Shown here: one piece after another, positions 44,648 to 57,339 of the stretch
How positions within the stretch are numbered: position 1 is the stretch's first letter
Layout: each line of letters starts with the position of its first letter
From: Hymenopus coronatus
Lineage: Eukaryota; Arthropoda; Insecta; Mantodea; Hymenopodidae
DNA length: 64,000 bases
Assembly (NCBI GenBank): GCA_030762935.1
Contig: CM060900.1
Location: 394,756,132-394,820,131 of the forward strand
Direction: 5' to 3'
Notes under the pieces: generated by a model
The model's database searches: none
Seen by the model: only the letters and a program-made list of their open reading frames with translations
What the model was told of the DNA's origin: nothing
Made by a program: the position numbers and the translations under genes

Positions 44648-45125
44648 TTCCGAGGCAGGTGGGGCAGCGGTAACGTGTGCTACTCGTATTCGGTAGGTCA
44701 CGACCCATTCTGACCTTGGTTTTTTGGGGTTTCCCCGGCTCATTAACCAAAAATTGGAGTGATTTCTCTCATCCCCCGAAATCATTGTTCCTCCATATGG
44801 TTCCATTAATCATTTCAAATGCCCTTTCTCACGATTGATATGTTTCAGGGTTGAAAATATCGGTTATGGCAGGGGAAAAACATACTCGCTGTAGAGTTGT
44901 CTCTATTTTTCGGCCTTTGGCTGGTTACCAGGGTATAAGGACCGCTCCCATGGGGGGCGTTGCACCCTCTAGGGACGGAGGACTTTGGTTTGCTTGTGCA
45001 GCTGCTGGGGCGTCTCAATTTGGAAACTGTAGGGATCCTGCCATTGCTGTACCGTCACTTCTGGCTTCGGCCTCCCGGTGTACGTCATCCCTCGCTTTCG
45101 TGAGTGCCCCTTTGTAGGGTGGCGG
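44648..45125 (+). mobile_element. Family D tRNA-like repeat
   Basis: The head has 'ggtggggcagcggtaacgtg' with no clear B box. The body shares 'gagtgatttctctcat' and 'cctccatatgg' with 22729. The 3' half shares 'ggctggttaccagggtataa' and 'ggaccgctcc' with the inverse of 21095-21357. It holds an 88-codon frame, which I take as incidental. Confidence 0.6.
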
Positions 45126-45129
45126 TACA

Positions 45130-48100
45130 ATATGCTCACAGGATCAGTGCTGAACCCTTCCGAAAACGTTCTATAACCCTATATTATGAAGATGATTTGG
45201 TTCCAATAATGGAGAAAACGCAGTGAGAGGTAATCTACCTATTTCCAGAATTTCCTCCAGTCTCCATTTTTTGGTTTTATAAATTCATTTTGATGGACAT
45301 ATTTTTCCATTTGTTCAGCTTTATTGTTGTTACTGTTGCAAACCCTCGATATAAAAACCTAATAACATTAGTACAATTACAGAGACGGTCGCTCACTTCA
45401 AGGCCACTTCGACTTCTCATATGAATTTTCGGCCAATGCGGAAGATTTTAGATTGCACACTCAACGTTAATGCCTTGTTGGTTGTTAATAGCGTAAGGCG
45501 ATCATGCTCTATCTGAGATTTCCATCTCATGTTCACCGCATGACACTAACATGTGATCCTAATCCATACTACTTGTCTCACTGCATTTTCTTCCTTAAAG
45601 TGAATAATAGAACCAATTAACTATCTCCTCTGAAGACAGATTCAGCAAGGTTGCAGTCTATATACATCAGAAACAACACACCGTTTAGAAATAAGGTTCC
45701 CAGACCTTTCCATTTAAAATTATATGATTTAAATTATATACCATATATAATACCATATGCTATTTGATTAATATAAATTTGTTATTGTAAATTAACATTT
45801 TTAATATAAATTTATTTTGAAAATCTAATACAAGTTTAAGATAGTCTTAAAGGGTTGCAGCATACACGAAAATCACTAAGATTTAAGGTATCTCTCAAGG
45901 AATTATAAATAATCCCACATTCAGTGCTACAAAGTGGCAGCGCGGGTTTGAGTTCTACCTAATACTTGGCTTGACATTTTTCCTTTTTATACATTGCTTT
46001 GGAATTGACTGGGAATATTTAATTTACATTAAACAATTAAAGCGAATATTTAAGGTAGCTCCCTGCGTGCGATGAAAAGATAGTTAAAATTAAATAGTTA
46101 GTAATTCCCCTATACTACAAAATATACAAAACATATGAAATAACGAACCCAAGGCTATCAACCAGACTGCCAGCCACACGCCCAATTACGCCTGGCGGAG
46201 GCGTAAGGTCATAAAACAGTTACGGGGAGATGATGTGGTCAGCTCCCACAGCCCTCTGTCGGAATGTTAGCTATCATGCCCGGCAAAGCAGCTCTTCACT
46301 TTCTTCACAATGTTTAGTGGCATCAATCTTATACCCTGGACTTAAAAACCTCAACCTCATGGGCTCTAGCCCACAGCCCCACGGTGCAGGATAAAAGATA
46401 TACTAGCTACATTAATTCTTAATCATCACAATTGGTGTTTAGCTGGAAAGCATCTAATATGGTTGGAAGTAACTAAAATTGAAAACATGAAACTGGTTGC
46501 ATTACAGTTTTTACTTTTATGGTGTTTATTGTCTTGATAATACATTTACATTTATGATTCTGTGTTCCTCGCTCTTATTATACTGTTCTTGATGTATTCT
46601 CTGTATGAGTGATCAGAAAGAAATGAACAGCAGCTAATACTTTATACAGCATGTATTGTCCAATTATTTGAAAACATAAAACTATCATAAAGCACTTATG
46701 AAATTATTAAACGCCCTTGGCAAATAGTGTTTATTTTTCTGGGTTCAAGTTTTCTCGTATGCTTCTGTTTACCAGCAACAGAAAATTTGGAAGTGCTCAA
46801 GGCGTGTACTCTTTAATCTTCATACTAAATATCAGACTATGAATCATAAATGCTATTGCCCTTATTGAGAAAACAGACAATTTGGAAATTCTTGAAAATA
46901 TACATTTTTGAAGTACCCTGACTTAATTTAAAATTATTGGAGTTTTTTTCACAGGAAAGTGGCGTTTAAACACAGAGAAAAGTATCCAAGATCGCATATT
47001 TTTAACATATTTTCTTTGAAGAGAGAACCTTAGAGTACAATTCTTGTTGGAATGAAAAGTATGCATCGTTAGTCTAAACATTTTAAACATTTTTGGTACA
47101 ATTTGGTATGGCTAACTAAAAGGTTTTACTGTATAAAAAGTAAGCATCTTATTGTCAACCAGAAACAAGTTCGAAATTGAAAATGTTACGATTTCTTTAA
47201 AACACTGCAGCATCTACAAAACTATAAATATCTCAGACTTCAGTACATCAACTGTTCCTGTAAATGATGTTCATCTCAAATAGTTCAAGTAAATGAACTG
47301 TTTGAAACGTAGTGAATTTAAAACTCAAAATATCTATGTTTACCCATTGGATATTATTTAAATTGCTATAATTTTTAAACTTAAGATAAAACTACAATGA
47401 TTATTTTCCATCTTTATTTGGCTAATAGGCTTCGAAATGCTATAGGAATTAAATCTGTAGCTTACTTTTAAGAGTTATATTTTGTGATTTTAAGTCCAAA
47501 AGAAGCGTCAAAACATTTAGCTCGGCGAATTAGGAAAATTAAACTTCAGCAATGTGCTCAGAATATTAGTGCAGAGTGGTAGAAAAGCTTAATTTAAACC
47601 CACTTCTGGTGAGAAATTTTATAAAAATTATACAGTTTTAAAAATCAGAAACTGCTTGCTTTTATAGGACACAAAAATGTACAATTTGAAAACTTTAAAA
47701 GAATAAAACAACGCCATTTCCAATGCGTAAATATATGTTAGAACTCGGTTTACCAGTGGAATTTTGACACTTTTTCTGCCATAAATAAGCAGCAAGCAAA
47801 CAAAAAAATGAAGATAACTATACATCGCTTTTAGCTGCGTTAGTCTAAAAATCAGAATAGCTTTGAGATTGAGGAGTGCAGTACACGAAGTCGCAATGCT
47901 GTGGATGGGACGGATCTGAAATTCCAGCACGTAAGGGGCACTCTGACGGAATGCTTGTAGAAGGGAGGAATCTTGTGAACATCATGTGGATACGTGCTGT
48001 TCTACACTTGTAAACACTGTGAGCTTGACCTGCATGTGGTATGTGCTGCGGATTGGAAGGTGATCGAACACGGATCCTGCATACTGCAAGGAACACTGAA

Positions 48101-48765
48101 ATATGTTGTGTTAGATCCCGCCCGACTTGGATCAAGAATCCCACGCTGTGTCATTACTCCCACATTCTATTAGACAATTATCGAATCATAGTCAGATAGG
48201 TTCATTCCCATGCTCATGAAATCTTTCAACCACTATATACCACTCCATGAGCTTATAGTTGTTGATAATGGAATAAAAAATACTACCTCACGCGAGTACG
48301 TATACTGACGTGCATAAAATGTAGCCCAAATGAAATGCAGCTCTTTGTGTTATTATTGACAACACATCCTCACCCTCTGCCAGCATAACCTCCTTTGGTT
48401 TTTTAGCATAATTGTAGTCATGGAATTAGCACCTCCCCCAAAATATGGCCCAACTGCCATAACTGAATAACATAGCAATATAAAGCTTACGCTTTCATAG
48501 TACAGTATCGTTTCTTAACAATCCTTTCGTTACTGCAGTTTAGTACAAACAATTCTTCATACTTTTCTTCAGAAAACTGAATAATTTATGTTATCATTGG
48601 TTTAGCCTTTCCTTGTGTACCATTCTTGGTGAAAATCCTTCTTAAATGTAGTATCTGAAACATCCCTTCATTTGATATCGATTATAATATCGTTTATTGC
48701 TTCGTTGTTATATCCCCGTATTGTTTTCAGTCCAGTCCCAGAGAGACTAATTCCGGCTGGGTGGT
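45130..48765. other. Long AT-rich stretch, no gene confirmed
   Basis: A GC-richer patch at 46140-46395 has no second copy here. A 99-codon minus frame at 47845-48144 has balanced composition but no domain I know. The rest is strongly AT-rich. Confidence 0.45.
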
Positions 48766-48771
48766 GTTTTT

Positions 48772-48930
48772 TATAGAAGTTAACCCCCGCTTTTACTACG
48801 AATGGCACCGCAGGCGAAGGACTGATGATATATGGAATGAAGATGGAGCACCGATGGAATGCGATGGCAGGGGAAACCAAAGAACCACTTGGGGTGAGAG
48901 ACGGCTGGGTGGAATGAAAGGCTGGTCACC
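48772..48930 (-). mobile_element. Family B SINE, head missing
   Basis: The plus strand shows the tail ('ttaacccccgcttttacta'), 'ggcaccgcaggcg' and 'atatggaatgaagatggagc', then 'gatggaatgcgatggcaggg'. It loses similarity where the tRNA-like head should begin. A 5'-truncated copy, as expected for LINE-mediated insertion. Confidence 0.7.
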
Positions 48931-48969
48931 TGAAAGTGGAAACCTTACAGAGGGGGAAAACTTCTGATC

Positions 48970-50275
48970 GGGGGAATTAACAAATTTTTATGCACCTATC
49001 TTTGTTAAGTACATATCTATATAGTTATCTTCGCCAGGAAATGTATACCAAAAGTGGAATGTTGTCTCAATCTGTGAAAAAGTAAAAAAGCACTCATACT
49101 ATAGCAGAAAGCTAAAAACGTTGGGCATCCAAAAATCCTTTGCTTCTGCCTCTACAGCAATTTAAAGGTCTTGCAGCACATATGTTTCATACCATGCTAT
49201 TTTATAAAGCAGCTTTTTTCTCAAAACTGAATTTTCATACCTGCAACATATTTGTTTACATACAACTAAATTTTCCAAGACGTTTGAAAAGATTATATTG
49301 TAATGTTAAAGGAGAAAAAAGTTATCCTGACATCAATATTACTTTTTCAAAAACAACTTTTTATAAAAAAAAATATAGGGACTAAAATTTCTAAAGCTCT
49401 TTAAGAATTATCATAATTTGGTAATTAAAATTATTGAAATGGCGTCGCCTAAATTTTTTGTGCGTGGTTTTAAGCTCCGATTAAAAAATTCCAACCAATT
49501 TTCTCACATGTAAAGGCGCGTGGAACACTTTTATTATGCAATATATTTATATAATAAAATTTAAGAAATTATTTATACGCTGTGAAGTATTTATCCCATT
49601 TGGTATTCCTATTAGTATAATCACAGTAAACGTTTTAGAAAACTCTATACACAAATATATAGCTTTAAAATTTCACCTACAATGTCCCTAAAGACCATGG
49701 GAAATGGAAGCAATGCATGGATATCCAAAATAGGAAATATGGATATCTATAGATATAATTGACAGATAGATGTAGAAGGTAACAATAGGTATATAATTGT
49801 GTATTTTTTAAGTTATCTGAAAAATTATTAACTTGCTAGATGGGGACAAAGATTTTATATCTTTAGGTTGATTTATTTCAGAAACCAGATGAAGCAGAGA
49901 CTCGAAATTTCTATTACTCATGAAGACTTTCTACTTCGCATCACTTAACTAAACAAATTGCACTACCAATAGTATTTCAGGGTGTACAAATGTTCTCTCT
50001 GTGAAGGATTTGAGTCACAATTTCTTTATTAACGTTTTAAACAAATTCCTCGTTTTTAAAATTTGGTATACCTAAAAATAAAATTCGAACACAGAGCATA
50101 GACACATTATCTCATACTTGTGTTTAAAATTTCAGACTTGAATGAAACGTTTATATTTTTGTGAAAAACGAACACGTTTTCGGATAAAATGTAGTTTTTA
50201 GATTATTGCAGTTGAAATTTAAGCTCAGACATATGACTAACTGTAGATTACCTATAATGCCTCTTGATTCTTCGT
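48970..50275. other. AT-rich DNA, no gene seen
   Basis: No family or frame recognised. Confidence 0.5.
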
Positions 50276-50604
50276 CTTGAGCTGAAACCCCTTACTTAGA
50301 TCAGGATATTCCAAACTGACTCGTCTGAGTTAGAGTTCTCGAGCGTACTCAACCACAGAATTCGGAGGCCAGATGGAGTGGGTATGATAGTGAGTATGTT
50401 ACTGGGCGAAGGATATACCACAAAGTTTGAGCACTTCCACTTCATTTACATTACTACATTTAGTCGTGAGATAGCTTGCCTTCAATGTTTCGCCATATTG
50501 TATATTGCAGGGAGACCCCTGTAAGATATGAGCAACACGTTGCTCTTTTAGTGTGCACCCAAGCACGAACAGCCTACCTTATATGGATCCTATGATACCC
50601 TTTT

Positions 50605-50606
<2 letters not shown>

Positions 50607-50665
<59 letters not shown>
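50607..50665 (+). repeat. 59-nt poly(A) run
   Basis: Uninterrupted A run. The preceding 300 bases (about 50280-50606) are GC-richer than the flanks and could be the body of a retroposed transcript, but no coding frame or polyadenylation signal in the right place was seen. Confidence 0.9.
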
Positions 50666-50666
<1 letters not shown>

Positions 50667-50669
50667 ATG

Positions 50670-52735
50670 TTAAGTTTTACAGAAAGGGATTAGCAAATTC
50701 GGCAGGGAACTTCAAAGTTTCAAAAGATGCGCAATACACTTTCAAATGAACAATAAACGTCACACATTCTGAATGAGAAATAAGCACAGCATTTTCTTCA
50801 TTACAAAAAGAAAATGTCAAAGTTTAGAATGTTATACTTCCCAGTCCCTTTATATGCGACTATAATCTCGTGTCATAATTCCCATCATCTTGATACATGA
50901 CTCAAAAAGGTTTTTGCGTTTCGTCGTGTATCACTGTTGAAATTTGTTTGCCATTTGTCTGCTCTGGTTTTTACAATTGCTCCTATCTCATCAACACCCT
51001 CTGCAAAACAACTTTAATATCACGTATTAAAGTTTAATATTACGTTTAATGAAGCTGCTCTTTTTAATAAACAACTAATATAAATTTTTAAGAGATAAAA
51101 ATTATAATGAAGCAAGGAATACAAACGACTAAATGCAAATCCCATTACCAAGATAATATATTTTATGAAAATGAGAGACTCTATCAATAACTCACTCTGA
51201 TTTATATTGATATTTAATGCTTCCAAAGTTTTAATACTTGAGTTATTAAGTGAGCATCCAAATTTGTCCGGACTCCCAAAGTATCAATGCAAGTTATACT
51301 ATGAGTGAATTACTTTTCTCGTGAAGCCACGAGTAACTAGTAACATAATATATAGAGTGATATGTGTGTAGAAATAGAAATGTTGACAAATAGTACCATC
51401 ACTACTCGATATGCTAGTTGTCTTTTATCTTCTTCTAACAGTTTTGTTACAAACCAATCACATAATTTACTCTGTGATTTTTTTTCATTGTCTTAAGTAC
51501 GCCGCGAAATGAACAACGCCTATCAATATTCCATGTTTTCACACATCAACAGGCGACTTGCTGGTCTAGTTAGTGTGGTGTTATTAGCCTTGTGTAAAGC
51601 ATTCGAACTGAGTTACGACACAACATTGGTTACTGCGAAACCAGCCCACTCAGCGTTACATCTTCTAACCGCCATATTGGGGAAAATAATCACGTATGGC
51701 TTGTGAGTGCCATGTCTCCTTGCAGGTACTAACTAACCTCAAAACACATTACTCGTAATAACTGTAACTATTTGTCCGCAAATGAAAGAAATATTGATGC
51801 AGTGTTGTTCATTCACTGTCCTTGTTTACCAATAAAATATGTTCACTTATACTCCTAAAAGATCTATACATGTGCGTTGTTACCTTTAGGTTGTGCTTTG
51901 TTGAAGTGTTGAAGGGTTTTAAAGATCCTTGCCTAGAAATAAAAATGTTGTAAATTTCTCGTAACACAACACAACCCATAATGTTGTACAACTCCTTCAA
52001 AGTACGTTTGAGTAGACATAAGAAAAATACTCAAAATTTATTCTGTATCTGACCATTTGGAAATGATAAGGGAATCAACATTAAAACAGAATACACCAGC
52101 TGATATTCCTACCATTGTGAGCCTTACTCTTAGCAAAATGAACGTTCTAGTTCCATTAAGCCCCGTTCACAACGAAAAGTCAGTGTAGACGCAGCACAAG
52201 CACAAGAAATTGCAACCATTTAATTTAATGGAAGCATTCGCATAACGGGCTACGTAACGCAAGAGATTGCAAACGCCAAATTTTATGTTTCCATTCCATG
52301 CACAGAAGAAGAATTCTGCACGTCATTCTCAATGAATCGCTAACATAAACAGCACACGATCGTGCTTACAGGTTTTACACTACTTACTGTATAATCAAGG
52401 GGCTCTTACATTTTGCTGTGCTGTGCTATTTTAAATGCTGACCCCAGAAACTGTTCTGTTGCTTTCTTAGCTCCAAATGTTTTTCAGCAGTTATTTATTT
52501 ATAAAACCGATTTACATTTTAATACTGGTTATTATTGGTTATGTTATTTAGTTTCAAACTTACGCAATGTGCAGAACATATCCGCAAAAAAATTGCGGTA
52601 GTGAAAACACATGCAAAGTACTTGTATTAAACTCATTACTTGCATATGAATGGCCTTAATTCTGACTGGTCTTATGCCACCTTACGTAAACGTTTATGCC
52701 TTTATTGCAATTAGTAGCGTCCCGCGCTTGCACGT
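50670..52735. other. AT-rich DNA, no gene confirmed
   Basis: A 65-codon plus frame at 51509-51706 and a patch at 52160-52280 that begins 'agccccgttcacaacgaaaa' (recalling some MITE ends) lack supporting evidence. Confidence 0.45.
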
Positions 52736-52737
52736 AC

Positions 52738-54435
52738 GCTGTGATATGTTAACATTATGTCTTTGCTGTATATGGCCTTATCTCACGCCTACACTTACGC
52801 TGCGTTATGTTAACGTTTTGTTTTTGCTGTTTGTGGTCTTACCACATGCCAGCACTTAGACTGTGTTATGTTAACGTTAAATCTTTGCTCTACATGGTCT
52901 TACCTCACGCCTACACTTACGCTGTGTTATATTAACGTTATGTCTTTGCTGTATATGGCCTTATCTCACGCCTACACTTACGCTGCGTTATGTTAACGTT
53001 TTGTTTTTGCTGTTTGTGGTCTTACCACATGCCAGCACTTAGACTGTGTTATGTTAACGTTAAATCTTTGCTCTACATGGCCTTACACCACGCCAACACT
53101 TACGCTGTGTTATATTAATGTTATGTCTTTGGTCCACATGGTCTTACCCCACGCCCGCTGTGCTATGTTAACGTTAAATCTTTGCTCTACATGGCCTTAC
53201 CCCACGCCAACACTTACGCTGTGCTATGTTAACGTTAAATCTTTGCTCTACATGGCCTTACCCCTCGCCAACACTTACGCTGTGTTATGTTAACGTTAAA
53301 TCTTTGCTCTACATGGCCTTACCCCACGCCAACACTTGCGCTGTGCTATGTTAACGTTAAATCTTTGCTCTACATGGCCTTACCCCACGCCAACACTTAC
53401 GCTGTGCTATGTTAACGTTAAATCTTTGCTCTACATGGCCTTACCCCACGCCGTTATGTCTTTGCTCTACATGGCCTTACCCCACGCCGTTATGTCTTTG
53501 CTCTGCATGGCCTTACGCCACCCCAACACTTACGCTGTGCTATGTTAGCGTTAAATGTTTGCTCTACATGGCCTTACCCCACGCCATTATGTCTTTGCTC
53601 TATATGGCCTTACCCCACGCCTACACTTACGCTGTGCTATGTTAACGTTAAATCTTTGCTCTATATGGCCTTACCCCACGCCTACACTTACGCTGTGCTA
53701 TGTTAGCGTTATACCTATGCTCTACATGGCCTTACCGCACGCCTGCACTTACGCTGTGCTATGTTAGCGTTATATCTATGCTCTACATGGCCTTACCCCA
53801 CGCCTACACTTACGCTGTGCTATGTTAACGTTATATCTATGCTCTACATGGCCTTACCCCACGCCTACACTTACGCTGTGCTATGTTAACGTTAAATCTT
53901 TGCTCTATATGGCCTTACCCCACGCCTACACTTACACTGTGCTATGTTAGCGTTATATCTATGCTCTACATGGCCTTACCGCACGCCTGCACTTACGCTG
54001 TGCTATGTTAACGTTAAATCTATGCTCTACATGGCCTTACCGCACGCCTGCACTTACGCTGTGCTATGTTAACGTTATATCTATGCTCTATATGGCCTTA
54101 CCCCACGCCTACACTTACGCTGTGCTATGTTAACTATAAATCTATGCTCTACATGGCCTTACCCCACGCCTGCACTTACGTTGTGCTATGTTAACGTTAA
54201 TTTTTGCTCTACATGACCTTACCCCACGCCTACACTTACGCTGTGCTACGTTAACGTTAAATCTTTGCTCTATATGGCCTTAACCCACGCCTACACTTAC
54301 GCTGCTTCATGTAGACGTTATGTCTTTACCGCATACGATCTTACTCCACGCCTGCACGTATGCTGCGTTATTTTGACGTTATGTCTTCGTTGTATATGGT
54401 CTTACCTGGCGCCTGCCCTTATACTGCATTATACC
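52738..54435. repeat. 61-bp tandem array, nearly 30 units
   Basis: Unit landmarks are 'gctatgttaacgttaaatc', 'tttgctctacatggcctta' and 'ccccacgcc(a/t)acacttacg'. Most units carry TTAACGTTA, often as the 10-bp palindrome TTAACGTTAA. At 52741-53106 a three-unit block of 183 bp is duplicated. At 53451-53522 shortened 36-bp units lacking the 'acacttacgctgtgcta' part occur twice in a row. Frames of 68-80 codons in several phases follow from the repeats. Confidence 0.95.
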
Positions 54436-54615
54436 GTGTGCAAAAAAACGGTATGTCAAAACTTTGGGAAACGTTGCTTGTGTATAGAGGATAACGAAAT
54501 GTTATATGAACATAGGCCCGGAAATTGTTTATTTCCATTGGTAGGATCCGAACCCATGCTCTACCGATCTCGAATTCCCAGAAACCATTCTAGCCTTCTA
54601 CAGGAAGAATTGTGT
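54436..54615. other. Non-repeat insertion splitting the 61-bp arrays
   Basis: About 180 bases without the array motif, containing 'gtaggatccgaaccca', which read on the minus strand resembles a B box ('gggttcggatcc'). It is probably a fragment of a tRNA-like SINE inserted in, or lying between, the arrays. Confidence 0.45.
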
Positions 54616-55115
54616 TAACGTTCCATCCTCATTGTGCTAGCTTTTACCTTATATCTGTCCTTATACTGCTTTGTGTTAACGTTACCTCTTCATTGTGCTC
54701 GCTTTTACCTTATATCTGTCCAAGTACTGCATTGTGTTAACGTTACATCTTCATTGTGCTAGCTTTTACCTTATATCTGACCTTAAACTGCATTGTGTTA
54801 ACGTTACATCTTCATTGTGCTAGCTTTTACCTTATATCTGACCTTAAACTGCATTGTGTTAACGTTACATCTTCATTGTGCTAGCTTTTACCTTATATCT
54901 GAACTTAAACTGCATTGTGTTAACGTTACCCCTTAATTGTACTCGCTCTTAGCTTATCAGCCCTTATGCTGCATTGTGCTAACGTTATCTGTCCATTGTG
55001 CTCACTTTTACCTTATATCTGCCCTTATACTGCGTTATGTTATTGTTAACTCTTCATGTGCTTGCTCTTACCTTGTGCCTAAGCTTTTGCTGCAAAGTGT
55101 TAACGTTACACATTT
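54616..55115. repeat. Related 61-bp tandem array, about 8 units
   Basis: Units 'tgtgttaacgttacatcttc', 'attgtgctagcttttacc' and 'ttatatctgaccttaaactg' repeat at 61 bases. They share the TGTTAACGTTA core, the 'cttac'/'tttacc' position and the unit length with the larger array, but differ elsewhere. Confidence 0.92.
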
Positions 55116-55119
55116 ATTG

Positions 55120-56340
55120 CAAATGGGGACTTACTTGAGCATGTAATCAAAGGTCAAGAGATATGGAGCTTTTATTCTCTCTTAACGGGATATTTACTAT
55201 ATAAATTAAGCGTACACCGCGTAATAAACTTAGTTAACATAACTCCTGAATCTACTTAAAACTTTTCTTACATTCTCTAAATTAAATGGGCAGTGATTAT
55301 AAAACATTCCATGCAGTTTATTTTGATTTTGTAAAGCGAAGATTTTAAATAATACAATTCTAGCTTTAATCCTAAAACAGTACCGTTGAGAATACTTCGC
55401 TCCTAGTGACTCAAGAATTGGATTTAAAGTGCCTTCTGCTCTAAACTTCATGAATGAATTATGTAACAGCTGTGAAGCTTGCGTGTACATCTTTGAAAAT
55501 GTGTTGTTCAGGATTGTCTTTGCGTTCTTCTTTCTTTTGTCTGCCTGGCCTTAAGGAAACCGTTCAGAGGGAAAGAAGCCAATTTTGCAGACAAGGCGAT
55601 TGTGATTAAAAACGTGACGTTTATGTAAGAGCGCCAAAGGTATCTGAGTAGTAATTAGCAAAATCAAATTGGAAAGGAGCAAAAAAGGAATAAGATAAAA
55701 CGTACTGTCACAACTGGTCAATTTTATTTTGCCTCTTCAGAACAAAACCGCTGTGACTACGTAATTGCAGCACGTGTATGAGCGGCTTGCTTTGAAGTCA
55801 TAGCCGATTATTGCAGTGCATGGTTACACCTCCGGAGTGGACGCCTGTGCCGTCGGCGAGTATTTTACATCGAAGCTCCGATTGTTGCACCTGAGTGTGA
55901 GCTTTGACACCTGCAGTGGCTTTCAAGTGCGACAATAAGCAGTACTTCCGGATGTTTCTTGCAACGTCATCGGGAGGTATGTAAAGGAGACGAGTGTCGG
56001 TCAGAGTCAGTTTGGACGGGAAATTCGGAGTGTGCAGTTGTAGCCCTCGCCAAGCGAGCGTTGAAAGAAAACTGTAAGGCAAAATTATTGCGAAAACATC
56101 GAATAAATACGTTTATTTGAAAAGAGAGTTCGATTGTAATCAGTTATAAGAAATAGAGAGTTGTTAGTTTGAATAATAAAGAACAGCTTTGTTATAATAT
56201 ATCATTTCATTATGCATTATTTCCATTAAAGTTTCAAAGATCGGATGTCATTCTTTATTCTGTCAACATAACATGCTGTAACTCTTCAGTCATCACTTCT
56301 AATAAAACTAAAATTATATATCAGTGTTTATACATTTAAA
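55120..56340. other. Unassigned DNA with a GC-richer, LTR-like patch
   Basis: About 55740-56160 is GC-richer, with 'tcagtttggacgg' and 'cgaataaatacg' then AT-rich text, reminiscent of the R-U5 part of some LTRs. No paired ends were found. A 94-codon minus frame (55798-56082) is unrecognised. Confidence 0.3.
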
Positions 56341-56344
56341 GTTT

Positions 56345-57334
56345 TGGACTAAATAAACGAACTTAAAGAACGCCAACATGTGCTCCAGGTGTAGCACGTA
56401 ACATATCCAACCTAATTTAGATTTCAACCACATATTCTGCAACATTTGTGGTGTGACACCTTCAATTACATGGCTGGTGCGTTGTTGCGTGGTCGCGAGA
56501 TCTGGAATCACTATTTAGTGAACATCTTTAACATGCCCGCAAAGAAGAAATATCTAAAGGGCAATGTCAGATGATCTCGGGGATTGGGCCACCTCTGCCA
56601 ATCCACCGCTTTGGAAACAGAAGTGGGGCACCGTCTTGCGTTAAGATGACAATCGGTTGCGTTTCCTGTATCTGAGAAATGACATAGTTTGTTAAGATAT
56701 CCAGGTACACTTTTGCATTAACTGATCTTTCAATAAAAAGAAAGGGCCAATTACTGTATACTGCATTAGTCCGTGCCACACATGGATTTTCGAATTGTCT
56801 TTATTGTGCTCTTATATCACATGTGGAGTTTCTGACCCCAGATTATCATAGTATGCCGTTAACTACTCCACTTACACGAACTTTAGCCTCATCGGAAAAA
56901 AAACAGATACGTTGTAAAAATACGTCATCCTACAACATGTCTGTAGCAAATTCACCACGTCTTGGGCACGTCTTCTTTCTACATTGGCTGAACAAGATGG
57001 AGTTTGTAAGGATACAATTGTAAACGGTTACGTACCACTTTGTGGACTTACTCTGTGGTACATTAATCTCGCATGAGGCCTGCCTAATTAATTTTTGTGG
57101 TATCCTAGCGAACCATTATTGAATTATCTCAAAACTTTCTTGACAAACTGATGGCGTGCCACTGCTTTTACCCTTGTGCACTGACCCTATTGCTAAAAAT
57201 GTTGTCATCCATGGCATTATTAACTTCAGGTGCGTTCCTTCCATAACGTGTACTAAACATTCGCTAAACAGGAGTCGATATTTTATTTCCGCAACCCATA
57301 GAACACATTGAGCCTTTTCCTGTACAGAAGTCAT
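56345..57334 (-). pseudogene. DDE transposase pseudogene, Tc1/mariner superfamily (insect type)
   Basis: Read minus from 57334, an N-terminal segment ends with F-L-A-I-G-S-V-H-K-G-K-S and then P-S-V. This matches the helix-turn-helix opening of a transposase family common in arthropods (F-x-x-T-G-S-V ... G-R-P-x-V). After several stops, a relic of P-Y-K-L-x-L-V-Q appears near 57000. The next frame (56779-56567) has V-Y-L-D-I-L, T-Q-D-G-A-P (the second catalytic Asp at about 56634) and R-W-I-G-R-G-G-P. The Q-D-G-A-P and R-W-I-G-R motifs lie closer together than usual, implying a deletion of roughly 10-15 codons. A third frame (56511-56314) has V-T-P-Q-M-L-Q-N-M-W, the C-terminal motif. Motif order and about 1 kb total length fit one full-length copy broken by frameshifts and stops, so no active enzyme is possible. 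I did not find terminal inverted repeats. Confidence 0.8.
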
Positions 57335-57339
57335 TTTGA

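Noticed and set aside
47845..48144. 99-codon minus frame
   Set aside because: Balanced composition but no recognised domain, no second copy and no splice or promoter signals. Not strong enough to call.
52160..52280. MITE beginning 'agccccgttcacaacg'
   Set aside because: No inverse end was found within several hundred bases and there is no second copy in the window.
52650..54618. Overlapping 68-117-codon plus-strand frames
   Set aside because: They arise from the 61-bp array read in successive phases, since 61 is not a multiple of three. The longest one also runs into the inserted non-repeat segment.
55740..56160. Solo LTR
   Set aside because: TG...CA ends with a matching target duplication could not be found, and promoter and poly(A)-like words alone are weak evidence.
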